Source: Leucocoprinus leucothites (lineage: Eukaryota > Basidiomycota > Agaricomycetes > Agaricales > Agaricaceae). From it: a stretch of DNA of 64,000 nucleotides. The number at the start of each line of letters is the position of its first letter. Position 1 is the first letter of the stretch. This document shows, piece after piece, positions 1-12,081 of this stretch. The notes beneath the pieces are model-generated. The model made no database searches. It was not told where the DNA came from and was given only the letters and a program-made list of their open reading frames with translations. Both the position numbers and the translations under genes were made by a program. The DNA is taken from assembly GCA_013368445.1 (NCBI GenBank), contig JAACJO010000030.1:124001-188000 (forward strand), read 5' to 3'.

Positions 1-2540
1 ATACAAGACCAGATTGCAGAGTTGCGTACAAAACTTCTTCCGTTGACCGCCTTGGAGGAATTGTTGGCGTCACATCTGAGTGGTGGTGCCACTATTGGGA
101 CAGGGGGACGGACAGGGGCTTTTGTGCGCACGGGATGGCAGTCCTTAGTGGGTGGTCGCGGATCTTCGTCAAATGACGTCAAAGCTACTCAGGCTCTTGC
201 GCGGACGGCTGAAGTTTCGAGCATCGCTGCAAAGTATTTGGCGAATTCGGTCAAGGATGTGCAAGCGCTATGGGCGCATCCTTCGGTGAAGCTGCTGCTA
301 CATAACCAGAAGGTGCGATTGGAGGACTCGGCTTCCTTGTGAGTGCAACCCCTTTTGTTTGGGGAGCTCAACTCCCCGTTGGACTCGGCTGACGATTGTC
401 ATCGCTTGCAATGATAGTTTCCTAGATGAAATTGCTCGGATAGCGGAGCCCGACTATGTTCCTTCGACAGGTTGAGCCATCTTTCAATTCTATCAGCGCA
501 TCACCACTAAAATTTTTGATATGGCCCCTTAGACGATATTCTCAATGTCCGGCTACAAACACTGGGTGTGATGGAGCACTCATTTCCGATAACTATGGGC
601 GGTCTTTCGTACAACTGGAAGATTTATGATGTTGGAGGCGCGGTGAGTGTCTTCGGTGTCGGACTTTCTATATCAACTTTATTGACTCATGATACCGTAT
701 CATCTCTCCGTCCACAATACTTCCGATCCCTTCCGGCGTCTCCTGGCTTCTTCCTCCTCTCTAACAACCTTTCATCACGAATGATTTGATTTGCCTATAC
801 TTATCCTTATGATTCCCAGCGCGGACAAGTAAGTGCTATAATCAATCCCACACTCCAATGGTTATTAACGACGCTTGTGAATTTATCTTTTGCTACGATA
901 GAGGCAGACTTGGATACCGTTTTTTGATGATGGTGAGCAACTCCCATGGTTTCTGACTTTCCATTCCTTCATGGTATCCACTTCCTATGGATTTCTAAGG
1001 CACCTGATCCCTGATGATATCAGGATCAAACGCCTCGCACCGCTGCGGCATCCACTTCCTTTTATTGCCAACGTCTTCCTCACAGTGGCTGACTCTTTGG
1101 TTTCCGGTGCTTCTGCAACAGCAACGGCCATTATATTTTTAGGTGAGATCAATGCATCAAGCCCGAGATCATTCCAACACGACTTATACTTGGCATTTGC
1201 CAGCACCAATAAGTGCCTTTGACCAGGTGGGTTATCGTCTGGCCCATTATCATCGAATCACCTTTCTCACAATCTCCCACCGATACGACAATTATCCTCC
1301 CCGACAAACCCGTCACTCGCGTTCAAAAACGTCTATGCACTCACGATCCCTTCGTACACTTCGAAACGCTGTCCTGCTGTCCTGGTCATTGACTTCTTCT
1401 CCGCGGTATTCGCCATCGTTTCGTCGAACAATCACGAACAATACCTCTTTTATTCACCGATACCATTCTGTTGGTTGAATCAACTAATATGCACCACTGA
1501 ACCCTGGAATTACCGTTTTATGGGGCTCGTTATTATAGTACCTTGATGAAGATCCCAAGATCAACAGAATCGAAGATTCTCTCCAACTCTTTACCGCCGT
1601 ATGCTCCAACAAGCTGCTCAAAGATGCACACCTGGTGCTGCTACTAAACAAGGTACAGGATTCGCCTTTTTTTGCCATTCGACATCAACAGATAACTAAC
1701 ACATTACTCAGACTGACTTACTCAAGAAAAAGCTCGCGCAGGGAATCGGTATCCGGAAATAGTAAGTCAACTCCGTGATCCCCTCCCTCTCGACTTCTGC
1801 ACCTACATACCCTGTTACAAATCCCTCTCCTTCTCCCCCTTACTCGAAACTTCTCGAAACTTCTCGAGATCCAAAACTAGACTGATCTTCTCATCACTAC
1901 TATTCTTCTTTCATCATAGCATCACGAGCTACGCAGAACGTCCGAACACCTACGAGACCGCAGCGAGTTATTTCAAGTCACATTTCCAACAGGCGCATAA
2001 GAAGAAAGATGCTTGGAAACGAGTATTGTGGGTGGTAAGTGATACTAATTCATCAACGTTAGATGTATTTTTGGTGAATAGGGATGCTAACCAAATTGGC
2101 TGTTGGTATAGCATTATACAAGTATGCTGGTGAGTGTTTTTGAGGATGTTCTGATTTGGTCGATTGGAGTTTCTGATTTCTCTCAAAAGGACGTGAAGGC
2201 GACGCAGAGCATCATTTCGAATGGTAAGTTGTTCTTGTTATTTGTTATCCATCTTTCGAGTGGCAGATGGCGGACGCCCGAGGGGACGAATAACACATTC
2301 GGGTCAGACCTGCGAAACTAGGGTCGTTGGACAGCGTAGATGGAAGTCATGATCATATGATCAATTGCCGACGCTAACTAGAACCCTACGAGTTGTCCAT
2401 TCCATCCATCGACAACTTCACTCCCACCCTACCCATTTCCCATGCTTATGACACCTATCGCTCTCATACTAACACTTTTTCAATCGACAGTTGGCGAAGC
2501 GATCATTCGGAAGCATATTGCTGAAATCGGCTTGACCTAA
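1..2540 (+). CDS. G-protein alpha subunit, 3' part (5' end outside window)
   Basis: The gene enters from the left edge; I resolve 13 exons: 1-338, 418-470, 533-642, 820-828, 902-932, 1122-1142, 1204-1226, 1539-1652, 1712-1761, 1920-2034, 2112-2129, 2190-2223 and 2491-2540, all in phase. The spliced product shows the end of the helical domain, switch I with the Arg and Thr (NVRLQTLGV), switch II (YDVGGARGQRQTW), the NKTD guanine-specificity motif and a TSMLDVKATQ segment in place of the usual TCAT region, ending in IGLT. G-alpha proteins relay receptor signals by a GTP/GDP cycle at the plasma membrane. The P-loop lies upstream of the window. The catalytic Gln of DVGGQ is Ala here, which I recall as a feature of expanded basidiomycete G-alpha subfamilies. 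No N-terminal lipidation signal can be checked. Confidence 0.9.
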
Positions 2541-3351
2541 GTGGATCAAGTGTCTTGGAGTGTTTAGCCTCAAACACGACATGGCGTGGACCCGAAGGAT
2601 AAAGCGAGGTAAGGAGCAGAGTGTGTGGTGCAAGGAGAGGAGTGGAAGATGTTTGGTGTGGTGTGAGGAGAGCGAGGGAGTGTTCTTAGATGATTAGAGC
2701 GAGGGTTATCAGTGGTGTCGTGGAGTAACGAGGCGAGAGCTAGAGGGATTTAGGGTGGCGTGGAGTTTTGGTGTTCGGTTTTGCTGCCGAATGTTTTATT
2801 TTTTCAATTTTTCGATCTTGAATATTTCTTGATTTACACTTTGGCAATGTTGTTGATTTTTCTTTATTTATTTAATGTCTTTCACGTGGTTCCTTTCATG
2901 GGATGATCAACTTGAGAAACACCAAAGACCTCAAGCTAATCAATTCAATTCTCAAAATGCTCAAGAGCGTACAAAAAGTCATCCCAATTCCATTGTTGCG
3001 ATTAGGTTAAGTAATCAACCAGTATGAAAGAGAAAAACAGGCATAATGCATAGCTATGAATATTTGAACAATGAGTGGTGAGTAAACATAATGTCAACGA
3101 GTGAACATAAAACGAAATATATATATAGGCAAAATGAGTGGTGGTTGAAGCATAATGGTGAAGATTTGATATTGCATGATTGACCGAGAGAGAAAAAAAA
3201 AACAGAAAAAATGATGAACGAAAATAATGATGTATGCATGCTGATGAAACAAATGTTACCGAAAAAATGCAAAAAAAAGAAACAAATTCTGATTCCGATT
3301 CCGACCCACACACACCACAGCGACAACACCTGTTGCAACTCCGACACTCAC
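2541..3351. other. Intergenic, convergent gene tails
   Basis: This lies between the stop of the G-alpha gene and the stop of the F-box gene, which converge. It is AT-rich with A-runs near 3190-3290. Small reading frames here lack any recognisable domain, and I see no gene. Confidence 0.6.
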
Positions 3352-5272
3352 TTATTTCTCACCTTCAAAACTCCTCAACCTAGGCCCACATATTCTCCCA
3401 ATTGATCTCTGACTCTTCAATCCCAACTGATAAACCCTCACGACTCCACCACTCTTACCCTTCCTGACACTAGCACTATCATCACAATCCGACTCGCTTT
3501 CTCGCTCCTCCCCCTCCTCCCCACAATCCGAATTCAACCTCGTCCTCACACCTCTCAATGCCTCTTTCACCCTCAAAAAATCTGCAGAAGTCGATTGTGC
3601 GAATAACCCAACATCGAGTTGGTGTAATGGCGTAGGGAGGAATGAGAGTATCGAGTCGAGGGAGGACCAGGTTGGTTCGAGTTTATTGTATAGAGTAAAC
3701 GATCGTCTTTGGCGAGGAAGGGGAGTCTGCGCGCGCTCGTTTAATGACGCTGAAGAAGAGTTGTTTAGTGTCAGGGCTGAGGAACTTGAAAGCGGGGAAG
3801 AAGATGTTGGGGGTGATGATGACGGAAGTAGAGAAGGGGTTGATCGGTTCGGTGAATTAGACAAGGACGACGATGCCGTTGACGAAGCCGAAGATGAAGA
3901 GGAGGTAGAAGCAGCTGAGAGCTTCTTGAGATCAGTCCAGAATTCGAGTGAGATGTGTGAAAGTGAAAGTTCGTCCGCGTCGTCTGAATATCCGGAGTAC
4001 GTGGAAGAAGAGGAAGACGAGGAGGAAGAGAAGAATCCGGATGGAGCAAGCGAAGATAAGAGTGTCGTACACCAACTCAGTGCCGTTTCGGATTTTTCCA
4101 GTGTCAGTCGTAGTGACTTGAGATTCGGGTTCCGCTTCAAGTCAAATGAAAACACTAAGAAAAATTGGATTAGAATACAACCCTCCGTACGGCTTCGCCC
4201 TTGGAAGACAAGTTCGCGACTTACCATCCCATGACCCAGGTTTCAAATGCAAATACTCCAACGACGCCCCGATCGAAATCAATATTTGTTCCACGACAAG
4301 AGGATCAGCAGACCGTGATATCCTCAACTCTCGCAATGTAGCAAAGTTGATGGGTGACGGGGACTGCGAGGGTGCAAAGAGCCAATAACCGAGATAACCG
4401 AAATTGACATAGTCGAGTGAGAGGGCCTCGAGGTGGGGTTGACGAACACGTGTGTTCACCGTGTCAGTGTCAGAGCCACTCTCGACACCTGGATCATCCT
4501 CGTTGTGGTCGTGGTCATGGTCATGGTAGAATTCCGTGTCGATTCCGAGCCCCTCTGTGTCGGTGGAATGTCGATAGCGGCCGTGGTCTGAGTTGGCGCT
4601 GCTAACGAGGAGTGGAGGTGAAAGCTGTGTTGTGGGTGGCGGAGGTAAAGTGATTGATTTGGTTTGACCCGAAGGTTCGGAGTGATGGTGGAGTTCTTCG
4701 TCGACTGTGACGGAGGATAATGAGAGTCCTTTCAAGTTCTGGCAGGAGGAAATGACGGCAGCGAGAGAGACGAGGTTGGGAAAGGTCCAGGTGTGTAGTC
4801 GGACGAATGAGAGTGTTGGAAGTTTCAGCACTGTGCATATGGCGTTCTGGAGTGTGAATGGAAGTGATTTCCATTGAAGAGGAGATGAAGGTGAGGATGC
4901 GCCCAGCTCGAGTTGTCTGAGATGAGTGAGGAGTTTAAGTAGAGGAGGTAAACTCCGTTCGCTGGTGATCCATTGGCGAGTGGGTACATTGGGCGAAGAG
5001 CCTCCATCCACGATTTGCAAGTGCCGTATGTATTGTATTATCGCTGGGCTGTCCTGCAGCACGCGATACAGTCTCTGGCACGATACCTGTGGAAGAGATT
5101 TTCCCGAGGAATGTGGTGAGAGAGAGATATTGGCGAATAAATAATGACGACTGGAGTGCAGCCAAGAACGGCTGACTTGAGCACAAGAGACGAGAGTAGC
5201 ACGATCGTCATCGACATAAGCAATAATGCTGTCGACGAGTTCTTGCGGGAGGTGTAGAGGAACTTGTGCCAT
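3352..5272 (-). CDS. F-box-like / LRR-type protein
   Basis: Two exons, 5272-4225 and 4154-3352, are joined over a 70-nt intron and give 616 residues in frame. I chose the ATG at 5272 because the F-box core (LPQELVDSIIAYV, then TLVSCAQVSRSW) starts a few residues later; an upstream in-frame ATG at 5434 would add a poor Gly-rich leader. F-box proteins recruit substrates to SCF ubiquitin ligases through Skp1. The middle part is a leucine-rich, LRR-like region in the style of the very large mushroom F-box families. It is followed by acidic stretches rich in Asp, His and Glu and, in exon 2, by a long Ser-rich low-complexity tail. Substrate is unknown. The F-box call is good; the LRR call is by pattern only. 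Confidence 0.75.
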
Positions 5273-6362
5273 GGCGGAAGGAACGGAAAGAGTTCGGACG
5301 TGGGGTTGTTGGCACGAGCGAGGCAGGCTACTACTAAAAGTAATTGATCGATATGATCGATCACGCACACCCCATTTTCTCAATTCATCCGGCCCTCCCT
5401 TTCCGTATGCCCAACCTCCCCCGCCATACATCAATTCGGTCAGCAGGGGCTAACCTGTCTTTGGAAAGTCGCTTTTCAGGGTCGCTTTATCAGCGAGAAT
5501 GTTTTCCGGAGGTCTTGTTTAGTGTGGGGTTGGAAGCGAATATTTAGTGCGCTCTCACCACTTAGCCTAGAAGGAGCAGAAGAAGTGGGGTGCCGAGTTA
5601 TCTCATTTCGTTTGTTCTGTCAAAAGGTCTCATGATCACGTCGAAAGACAATTCGGTGTAAATGTGCTCATTTGGCTAAAAATAAAGCGCCACTGAAGAA
5701 ATATTAGACGTGCATCATCATATCATTCAACAGCCACTGGGCTGTGGAGGTTATGCTGTTTTGAACGCGGTGGCCTGCTTGTCACTACACCCTTGAACAG
5801 CCATTTGCGACATGAGAAAAGTCTGTCTGCTATAGGTGTCGCGTTTGAGACCCACCTCGGTTGCAAGTATGTATGGAGAATGCAATAAATGAGGCTAGAT
5901 TGTTTGTCCTGTCTCGACTCAGCGCTCAGCTTGATGGTGGTGACTTGCCCCATGGTGGATGGTATTGCCCAGGTATCGCGGGCGCGCACGGAAGATAACG
6001 ATACCTTGTGATTAGATAGTAGAATTGAGTGGAAGCCCTTCATCGCCGGCATCATGTAATCCAAGAATGGGAATTGACCTTCCCTTTTGACCGCTGCAGG
6101 GAATTCGTTACTGGATTCAAGTGGACTTGAAATATACATAGATCATGGTCTCAAGCACTGTCGATCATTCGGCAGAATCAATACAACCGCCAATATCTGT
6201 GGAAACGCATACATATACGCTCCTGCGTCATATACTTATATGTACGGCCCGTCAGGATGGATAGTACAAGTACTATTCATTGCCCACCTCCCTGTAGCTT
6301 GAAGTTCGCTGCACTATCCAACACTATCTAATAGAGGTACTCGCTAACTCACCTCACAGACC
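5273..6362. other. Intergenic, no gene recognised
   Basis: This separates the divergent F-box gene (-) and the secreted-protein gene (+) and must carry both promoters. I see only short frames without domains. An AT-rich stretch around 6200-6245 is a plausible upstream promoter region for the secreted protein. Confidence 0.5.
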
Positions 6363-6596
6363 ATGAAATTCACCATCGGCACATCCACCACTATCATCAC
6401 CTTCCTCACCTTAGCCATCCAATCCAGTGCTCAGGCTACATGTGAAGGGCACATGGCAGAAGGCTCAGACATGTTAGGGGACTGTTTCCCAGAACCGGCA
6501 GGCTGTCCATCAGGTTTTCCGGAACCCATTTTCTTGACATTTCTGTGTATTATTATCCCTGGGACTGTTTGTTGTCTACCACCTGGGGCAATTTAG
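6363..6596 (+). CDS. Small secreted cysteine-rich protein
   Basis: A single-exon frame of 77 residues starts at an ATG in good context (accATGaaa). The first 25 or so residues form a signal peptide with a hydrophobic core ending in SSAQA. The mature peptide is about 52 residues with six Cys, including a CC pair near the C-terminus, and repeated Pro/Gly turns (GFPEP, PGTVCCLPPG). This is the layout of fungal small secreted proteins (effector-like or defence-like); I recognise no named family. A frameshifted copy lies at about 12423-12545, so conservation of the frame here and loss there supports it as the functional copy. Exported location is inferred from the signal peptide; function is unknown. 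Confidence 0.6.
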   Translation: MKFTIGTSTTIITFLTLAIQSSAQATCEGHMAEGSDMLGDCFPEPAGCPSGFPEPIFLTFLCIIIPGTVCCLPPGAI

Positions 6597-7100
6597 TGGT
6601 TGGGGTGTAATTATTTGGTTATGGAATTGCACTGACATGTTTTTGAAGGATGGCCGGGAAGTCAACGGGCTGCATTAGGGAACTATTCTTTTTTTTGCCC
6701 AAATACGTATAAGTGATTATTACAAACTCAAGCTGGAAAAAATAGAGCACTTTGTCAGTTGTGTCAAGTACAGCGAGAGGCGTGCGCGGGGGGGGGGGAA
6801 TTCGAGATTGTCCCTTCTATTGAAATTTGTTTTTAGCACCACCCATCCCTTTATAGACTTACAAGTCTGAAAAGCTTCGAGATATGGTGCTGCTAAGGAT
6901 AACCTCTTTATAATGGCACACAGGCAGGCTCAGCAAACCAAACGGAGATCGAGGTCCTGAGGGTCTGGATGACACTCACCTTAACCTCTGCGGAACCAAA
7001 CAAGACCACACTTACCCCTCCTATTACCACAATCATCCATTCTCATTCATGGCGGTAGCCCCAGAATCGTCTCCTCCTCCACCACCACCGTAACCATTCC
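6363..7100. repeat. Direct repeat DR1-left (secreted-protein gene plus 5' tip of membrane-protein gene)
   Basis: This stretch is clearly similar to 12.42-13.74 kb. It holds the intact secreted-protein gene, its downstream region (6600-7050) and, at 7050-7093, a copy of the start of the membrane-protein gene found whole at 13690. The copied start ends in a stop after about 14 codons. The right-hand copy carries about 0.5 kb of extra sequence. The two copies bracket EF-hand/ZZ copy 1. Confidence 0.8.
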
Positions 7101-7145
7101 AATGTTAGTAATGCGTTCCACCAACTGAGCTATGAATGAACGACA
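7085..7145 (-). pseudogene. Possible truncated tRNA (5' half)
   Basis: Read on the minus strand, 7112-7132 gives an A-box-like TAGCTCAGTTGG followed by a degenerate D-stem. No T-arm or B-box follows, because the duplicated start of the membrane-protein gene begins there. The plus-strand frame here translates the typical antisense-tRNA peptide (IAQLVER). Acceptor pairing is not clean, so this could be chance. Confidence 0.3.
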
Positions 7146-7486
7146 CTGGGCGGTATTATCGAGTTGCTGTTGATGTACAATATTTATTTTTGTTTTCTCT
7201 CTCTCTGTCCTGAGTCGTGAAGTGAGTTTCACACAGGCGAAACTGAGGATAATACGTCGTGGTGGTCACAAGACAATGGTCATTGTAAATCTGACCAAGT
7301 TGTTGGTCTATCGATGTCACCCCAAGCTAGTAAACGAGAGACTGCGTTGCTCGTCTCTTGATAGCCTGAGGCATGCAAAACAGAAAAATCTCATACGAAG
7401 CTGAGGGAGTGTATCCGAGTGCACATCACATGGCAGCCAGGCCGAGTATAGTACAGTGAGATCTGGATATAGATACTAAACAGAAT

Positions 7487-10400
7487 TTAATCTTCAAGAG
7501 GAGTTTTCAGCTGGAGCGCAATCTTCGTGAGGAGAGATTCAAACAAGGCCAATTTTGTCTCGACTGTGCCCTCGAGATTGGTGATCCTAGTGTCCAGCTC
7601 CGCGACATTCTTTCCAACAGAATTTTCTAGTTCTACGATCTTCTTTCCGACGGAGTTTTCTAGTTCCGCAATCTTCTTTCCAACAGAATTTTCGAGGTCG
7701 TCAATTCTGGCTACAGTGGTGTCCACCTTCTCCTGCTTGAATCTTTCTGGCAATAGGTTGTGAAGTCGAATAAGAGGGTGATCAGCGCGGTGTGATGTTT
7801 TAATTGGAAGGGTCTCCAACAAGGAGGCGCCCTTTTTCTCGCAATCTTCACATATCAAAATATCGGGTGCTGAAATCTGATTTAACAAAGTATGTGTTAG
7901 AAAAGCAGGGATACACTCACCACACGTGACACAGGCCCAACAGGGTATTTTTACTTTCTTGGCGCAAAACCTGCACTGCAACTCTGAGCGTTTCTCCGAT
8001 GATGCTACCTGGGGACCACCTAAACCAAGGTTGTTGTCCTGGCTATCATTAGTCGATACTTCCGTCAAAGCCTTCTTTAAGCGCTCTGTTATGAGTCGTG
8101 CTTCACGAATTTGCCAAGACATAGTATATGGGTGAATGTAACGAAGGCACTTGATCAAGGTATGGTCGGCAGTATGAATGGTACCTCCACGCTCAGCGGG
8201 CTTGTCGATGCACCGAGGGCAAAAGTCGAATGTATTGCACATGTCCGGGTCAATGCAGGTCAAGCAGATGAACCTGATGTAGATAATACCTTGATCACAG
8301 CTATCACAACCAATGGAACTAGAGGTGGTGGAATTAGTGCAAAACAGTTCGAGCTGCTGGTCCAACGCACTAGTGACAAGGCAGCCTGTCGAGCGTCCAG
8401 TTTGCGGATGCTACACAAGAGTTGATGTTGGATGGAGGTAAACGATACCGAAGATCCTGAAATGCCAGTAATTCGTCGGGGCCCAAGGGGTTTGGTAGAG
8501 AGTACCCGTTACTTTGCAGCTCATCGATTACGTAAAGGTCAAGAAACTTGTGGCGATCGGCACACCAAGCACGAATCTTACTCTGTGACCAGAGTTGACC
8601 TCGTACGAGGTGCAAAACAGCGTCACGAAGGAACCTCCAGCGTGACTTGGCATCATGTCGCATTCCATCTTCCGGAAGCCGGCAGAATCCGCCCACCTCT
8701 GGAGGTGTCCTTCGGAAAATAAATTTCCTTAGGCGAGGTAACTTGACGGGCTTTGACTCGGCGTCGCCAATAGGCTTAGGGATATCGGTGTTCTCTGACT
8801 CTGTCGGGGCCGTCGGTTGGTCCGGTTGCGGAGGTTCGAGAGAGAATGGATGTTCATCGTAGCTTTTTTTGGCCTCATCCTTCCGTTTAAACGCCAGCCA
8901 GCTTCCTTCAAGTGTTTCGCTTTCTGCAACGAACTTCCCAACCAGTCTGAAGGTCTGGGCAACTGAGTACGATGGTAACAGGACATCGAACTCCTCCACT
9001 CCGTCCACCATTCGCAAGCGCCCTTGCACCTCCCGCTTTGCTAAATATGTGATGAAGTGCCCTCTGAGCGCTTGTTCATTTTCGGGATCAAATATAAGCT
9101 TCAGCTGTGTAAGGCCAAAGCGCAGGGAGGGAGCGGGGGTGTCTCCCTTTGCGATCCAAATATGACCGGTCCAAAAGCCATCCATCCTGCCGGTGCACGG
9201 ATTCGTATCGAAGGAGTGGCGAGGCCACTCCACTAGCTCCTGTAAGGCGTCTATCCGACCGGGGGATTCGGACGAGAATAGTGGCTTAGCGGATTCAGGC
9301 GATTCAATGATTGTGCTTTCTGTAGATTCATTCTTGGTTGTTGATGTATCCTCCCAACGCATGATAAGACTTGGCTCGGGCCCGTACCCGTAGGCCATAT
9401 CCGTGTCGAAATCGTGAGTGCTGTAGTCGTAAAACTAGAAATATGTGAACAGCTGACACTCTAAGAAGGCGAGTGTAGATATCTACCATCCCCAGAGAAA
9501 AACTTTTCAGGACCGAGCTCGAGTCCATGTGCACCTGTTTGTAGATGGCTAAATGCACTGACTCATGAGTTTCCAGCGGCACTTGTTAATCATCATCAGA
9601 CCAACCTCTGAGACTGTCAATTCGCTGTCCGACGACGTCAAAGATCGAATTAAGGGACGTGGTCATGCGGGAAAATTCGTCATCGCTAACAATGTGCTTG
9701 CGAGCATAGTAAAAGGCTTCGAGGTGTCGTTTGAGGACTAAGAACAGTAGGGGGAACAGATACTGTTTTGATATAAGTGGCTGGGTGGATAAAATAGGGA
9801 GGTCAACTGACGCGCTCAATCCTCCCAGGTCCAGTTATGAGTGTAACCGTTCCAGGAGTGTCTAGGTCGTAACCAATGCTTTCTAGATTTAGTCTTAACC
9901 TCTCCTCCTCTACCGTTGTATACTCCCGAGTGATGGAAATCAGCTCAGGGGTTATGAAATCGTGCCCTCGGCCTACGTTGGTTGATTTCAGGACAAGATG
10001 AATAGCGAGTATGGAATCGAGGAGATACAGGTCAGTAAGACGTTTGTTGTCAGCAAGTATATCATGGTGAAGTCGGTCCATTTCCTGGAGAATCAAGATG
10101 ATCCGGTTCTTGTAATCGGCAAGGCTTGACTCCCATCCTTCCACATGGTCAGCGATAAATCAGAGTGGGTGTTTACAAGTACTTACCCTTCGACCAGAAT
10201 GCAATCCACGTTAATAGTCTATCCCAGGGGTCAGGGGCTGGAAAGAGAGTGGAAAGAAATATAAACGAACCCCCAACCGTTTGGTCGCTCATTTGAGAAC
10301 GTATTGACCTCTTTGATGCTGATGAAGCCTGTTCCGTCGTCATCGATGGCTTCTAGAATAGCGTTCAGGTGGGAAACGTTGATGTATTGAAGGGCCCAGA

Positions 10401-12081
10401 GGTCCTGGTGCAGTATGGGTTTCGATGCTGTAAATCGCATTAGGTGATTATCGGCATTGATAGCAGTTTCAGGCATGGGTATTTGTATTATCAAGTCGTT
10501 TGGACGAGGGGTATTGACGGAGAACTGATCAGTGAAATAATCGCGGAGTGCCAGCACGAAATGACGGGCTTTGACGCTGCCTTTCCAGCCCTGGGACAGT
10601 CTCTTAGAGGGTGAGTACTTGACGTGATAGTAGACGTACCATTTCTCTCCAGAGATTTTGTAGGTCCTAAAATGAGTTATCAGTGGTATTCAAAGGTATG
10701 ATACGTAAGCTTGTCTTTACCGGATCTCTGATTCTGTCATGTGTCCCCGCTGAAAGGGCACTAACAATATACTATCCTTGCCTCTTAACTGCATCTGTAA
10801 TGTTCTTCCTCTGCATCTCAAGTTTGCGATCAAAGAGAGTAAAATTTCGTTCGAGAACAAGGTCAAGGTCCTCCGCAACCTCCTTCTGCAGCTTCTCTCG
10901 AACAAAATCCAACTCCGACTTTCCACCAGGGCGCGTCTTGTCAGAAAGGCTCGACAGGGTCTCTCCCGCTTTGTCGACGAGCGCAAACACTAGATCATTA
11001 CGCTCGACTATTGCGTTGGGGCCCCCACTTTCCTCGATAAATTGCATCATCTCCTTCTCACGCGGTGTGTCGAGCCGGCGGAAAATGTTGGTAAGCATGT
11101 CGAGCTTCTCTTCGATCGAGTGCAATTGGGATGACTGAGAATCGAGCTTCGAATTAGCTGCATCCGTGACAAGGGCGATACGAACTGTCAGGGCCTGATT
11201 GAGTTGGTCCCTGTAATCCATAAATTTGGACGCATAGCCGGCGAGACGACCCTCGTAGATCTTTGATTTAAGTGTCTTTGCTAGGTTGACTGAGTTGCGC
11301 CCATCATCTCGTAGAAGCGGAAGGCATACCAATGAAGCTCTTTTTAAAATAAACGTCACACGCTGAGCCACACTCCGTGATATCGCGGGCGATCTGCTCC
11401 ATCAATGGCTGCATTCGGTCTTTGAGTACAGTCCCGTTTGGTCCAATGTCTTCTCGGTCCTTGATTTGACGCAGTCTACAAAATTGTTGGCAGTGAAATC
11501 GCACCAGAAAACACACATACTCACTGAAATAGAGTGCACATCATTTGTTGCATTTGTACTTTCACAGCCAGGACCTTCTGGTTGTTCTCTCGCCTCGTCA
11601 GATCAAGAGTCACGACCAATTTAAACGCGACCACAGCCACTAAGTTCTGTATCAGAAACGCCTACTTCTTGAAAACTGAGGGCACACCTCTAACGAAAGG
11701 ATGCACTTCGCTTAGGGCATCGAGACCATCCATGACAACTTTGACGGACTCGGAGAAGCCGGCGATGGTGGCGTCAATCGTTTTGTTATCGAGAGGTGTG
11801 AGCCCAGTCGCCGCGCTGCTGATCAGCGAGCTATTGACAATATAGAAGTTATTCAAGTAAGTAAGTGAAGAAGAAGTCTCTGCGCTTGAAACAGCATTTG
11901 CTTTACACCCGAGCGACCAGTCAAAAGGTGCACTAGGATGGGTTGGATGTAGCTCTGACGGACCGAGTTTATCAAAAGTCTGCTCCTTCTTTCCAGGTCC
12001 TTCCTTTGAGTTCTTGAGAGTTAGATACGCGTCTTTGAGAGCAGCCTCAGTATTGGGAGGGGGTGGTTGGATTGCCGACAT
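7487..12081 (-). pseudogene. EF-hand / ZZ zinc-finger / coiled-coil protein, copy 1 (nonsense codon)
   Basis: This is a many-exon gene (introns about 39-60 nt) starting at the ATG at 12081 (MSAIQPPPP). In order it encodes: a Pro-rich N-terminus; a helical region; a long coiled-coil-like region with recurring KL and IEEKL patterns; a single EF-hand with the 12-residue loop DDDGTGFISIKE followed by a WIAFW segment; a large domain of unknown fold; a ZZ-type finger (CDSC, CLTC, FCPRC, paired His); a second Cys cluster (CRFC, CWACVTC, CEDC); and a C-terminal coiled coil with three 11-residue repeats. At 10772-10774 an in-frame TAG stands where copy 2 has CAG (Gln), and I see no splice sites to remove it. 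Otherwise the frame is open over roughly 1250-1300 codons. Calcium and ubiquitin-like/peptide binding are inferred from EF-hand and ZZ families only. Confidence 0.75.
7596..7698 (-). repeat. Three 33-bp in-frame tandem repeats
   Basis: Three copies of a 33-bp unit encode LENSVGKKIAE-like hendecads near the C-terminus of EF-hand/ZZ copy 1. Copy 2 has one unit at the matching place. An 11-residue period fits a coiled coil lengthened by unit duplication. Confidence 0.8.

Noticed and set aside
3002..3347. Phe/Ser-rich minus-strand frames
   Set aside because: They arise from the AT-rich 3' region and have no domain or start context.
3686..4234. Acidic 182-codon plus-strand frame
   Set aside because: It is antisense to the Ser-rich exon 2 of the F-box gene; Ser codons read backwards give Glu/Asp-rich strings.
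7596..7698. CRISPR-like array
   Set aside because: Three adjacent 33-bp units without spacers, in frame in a coiled coil, in a eukaryote.
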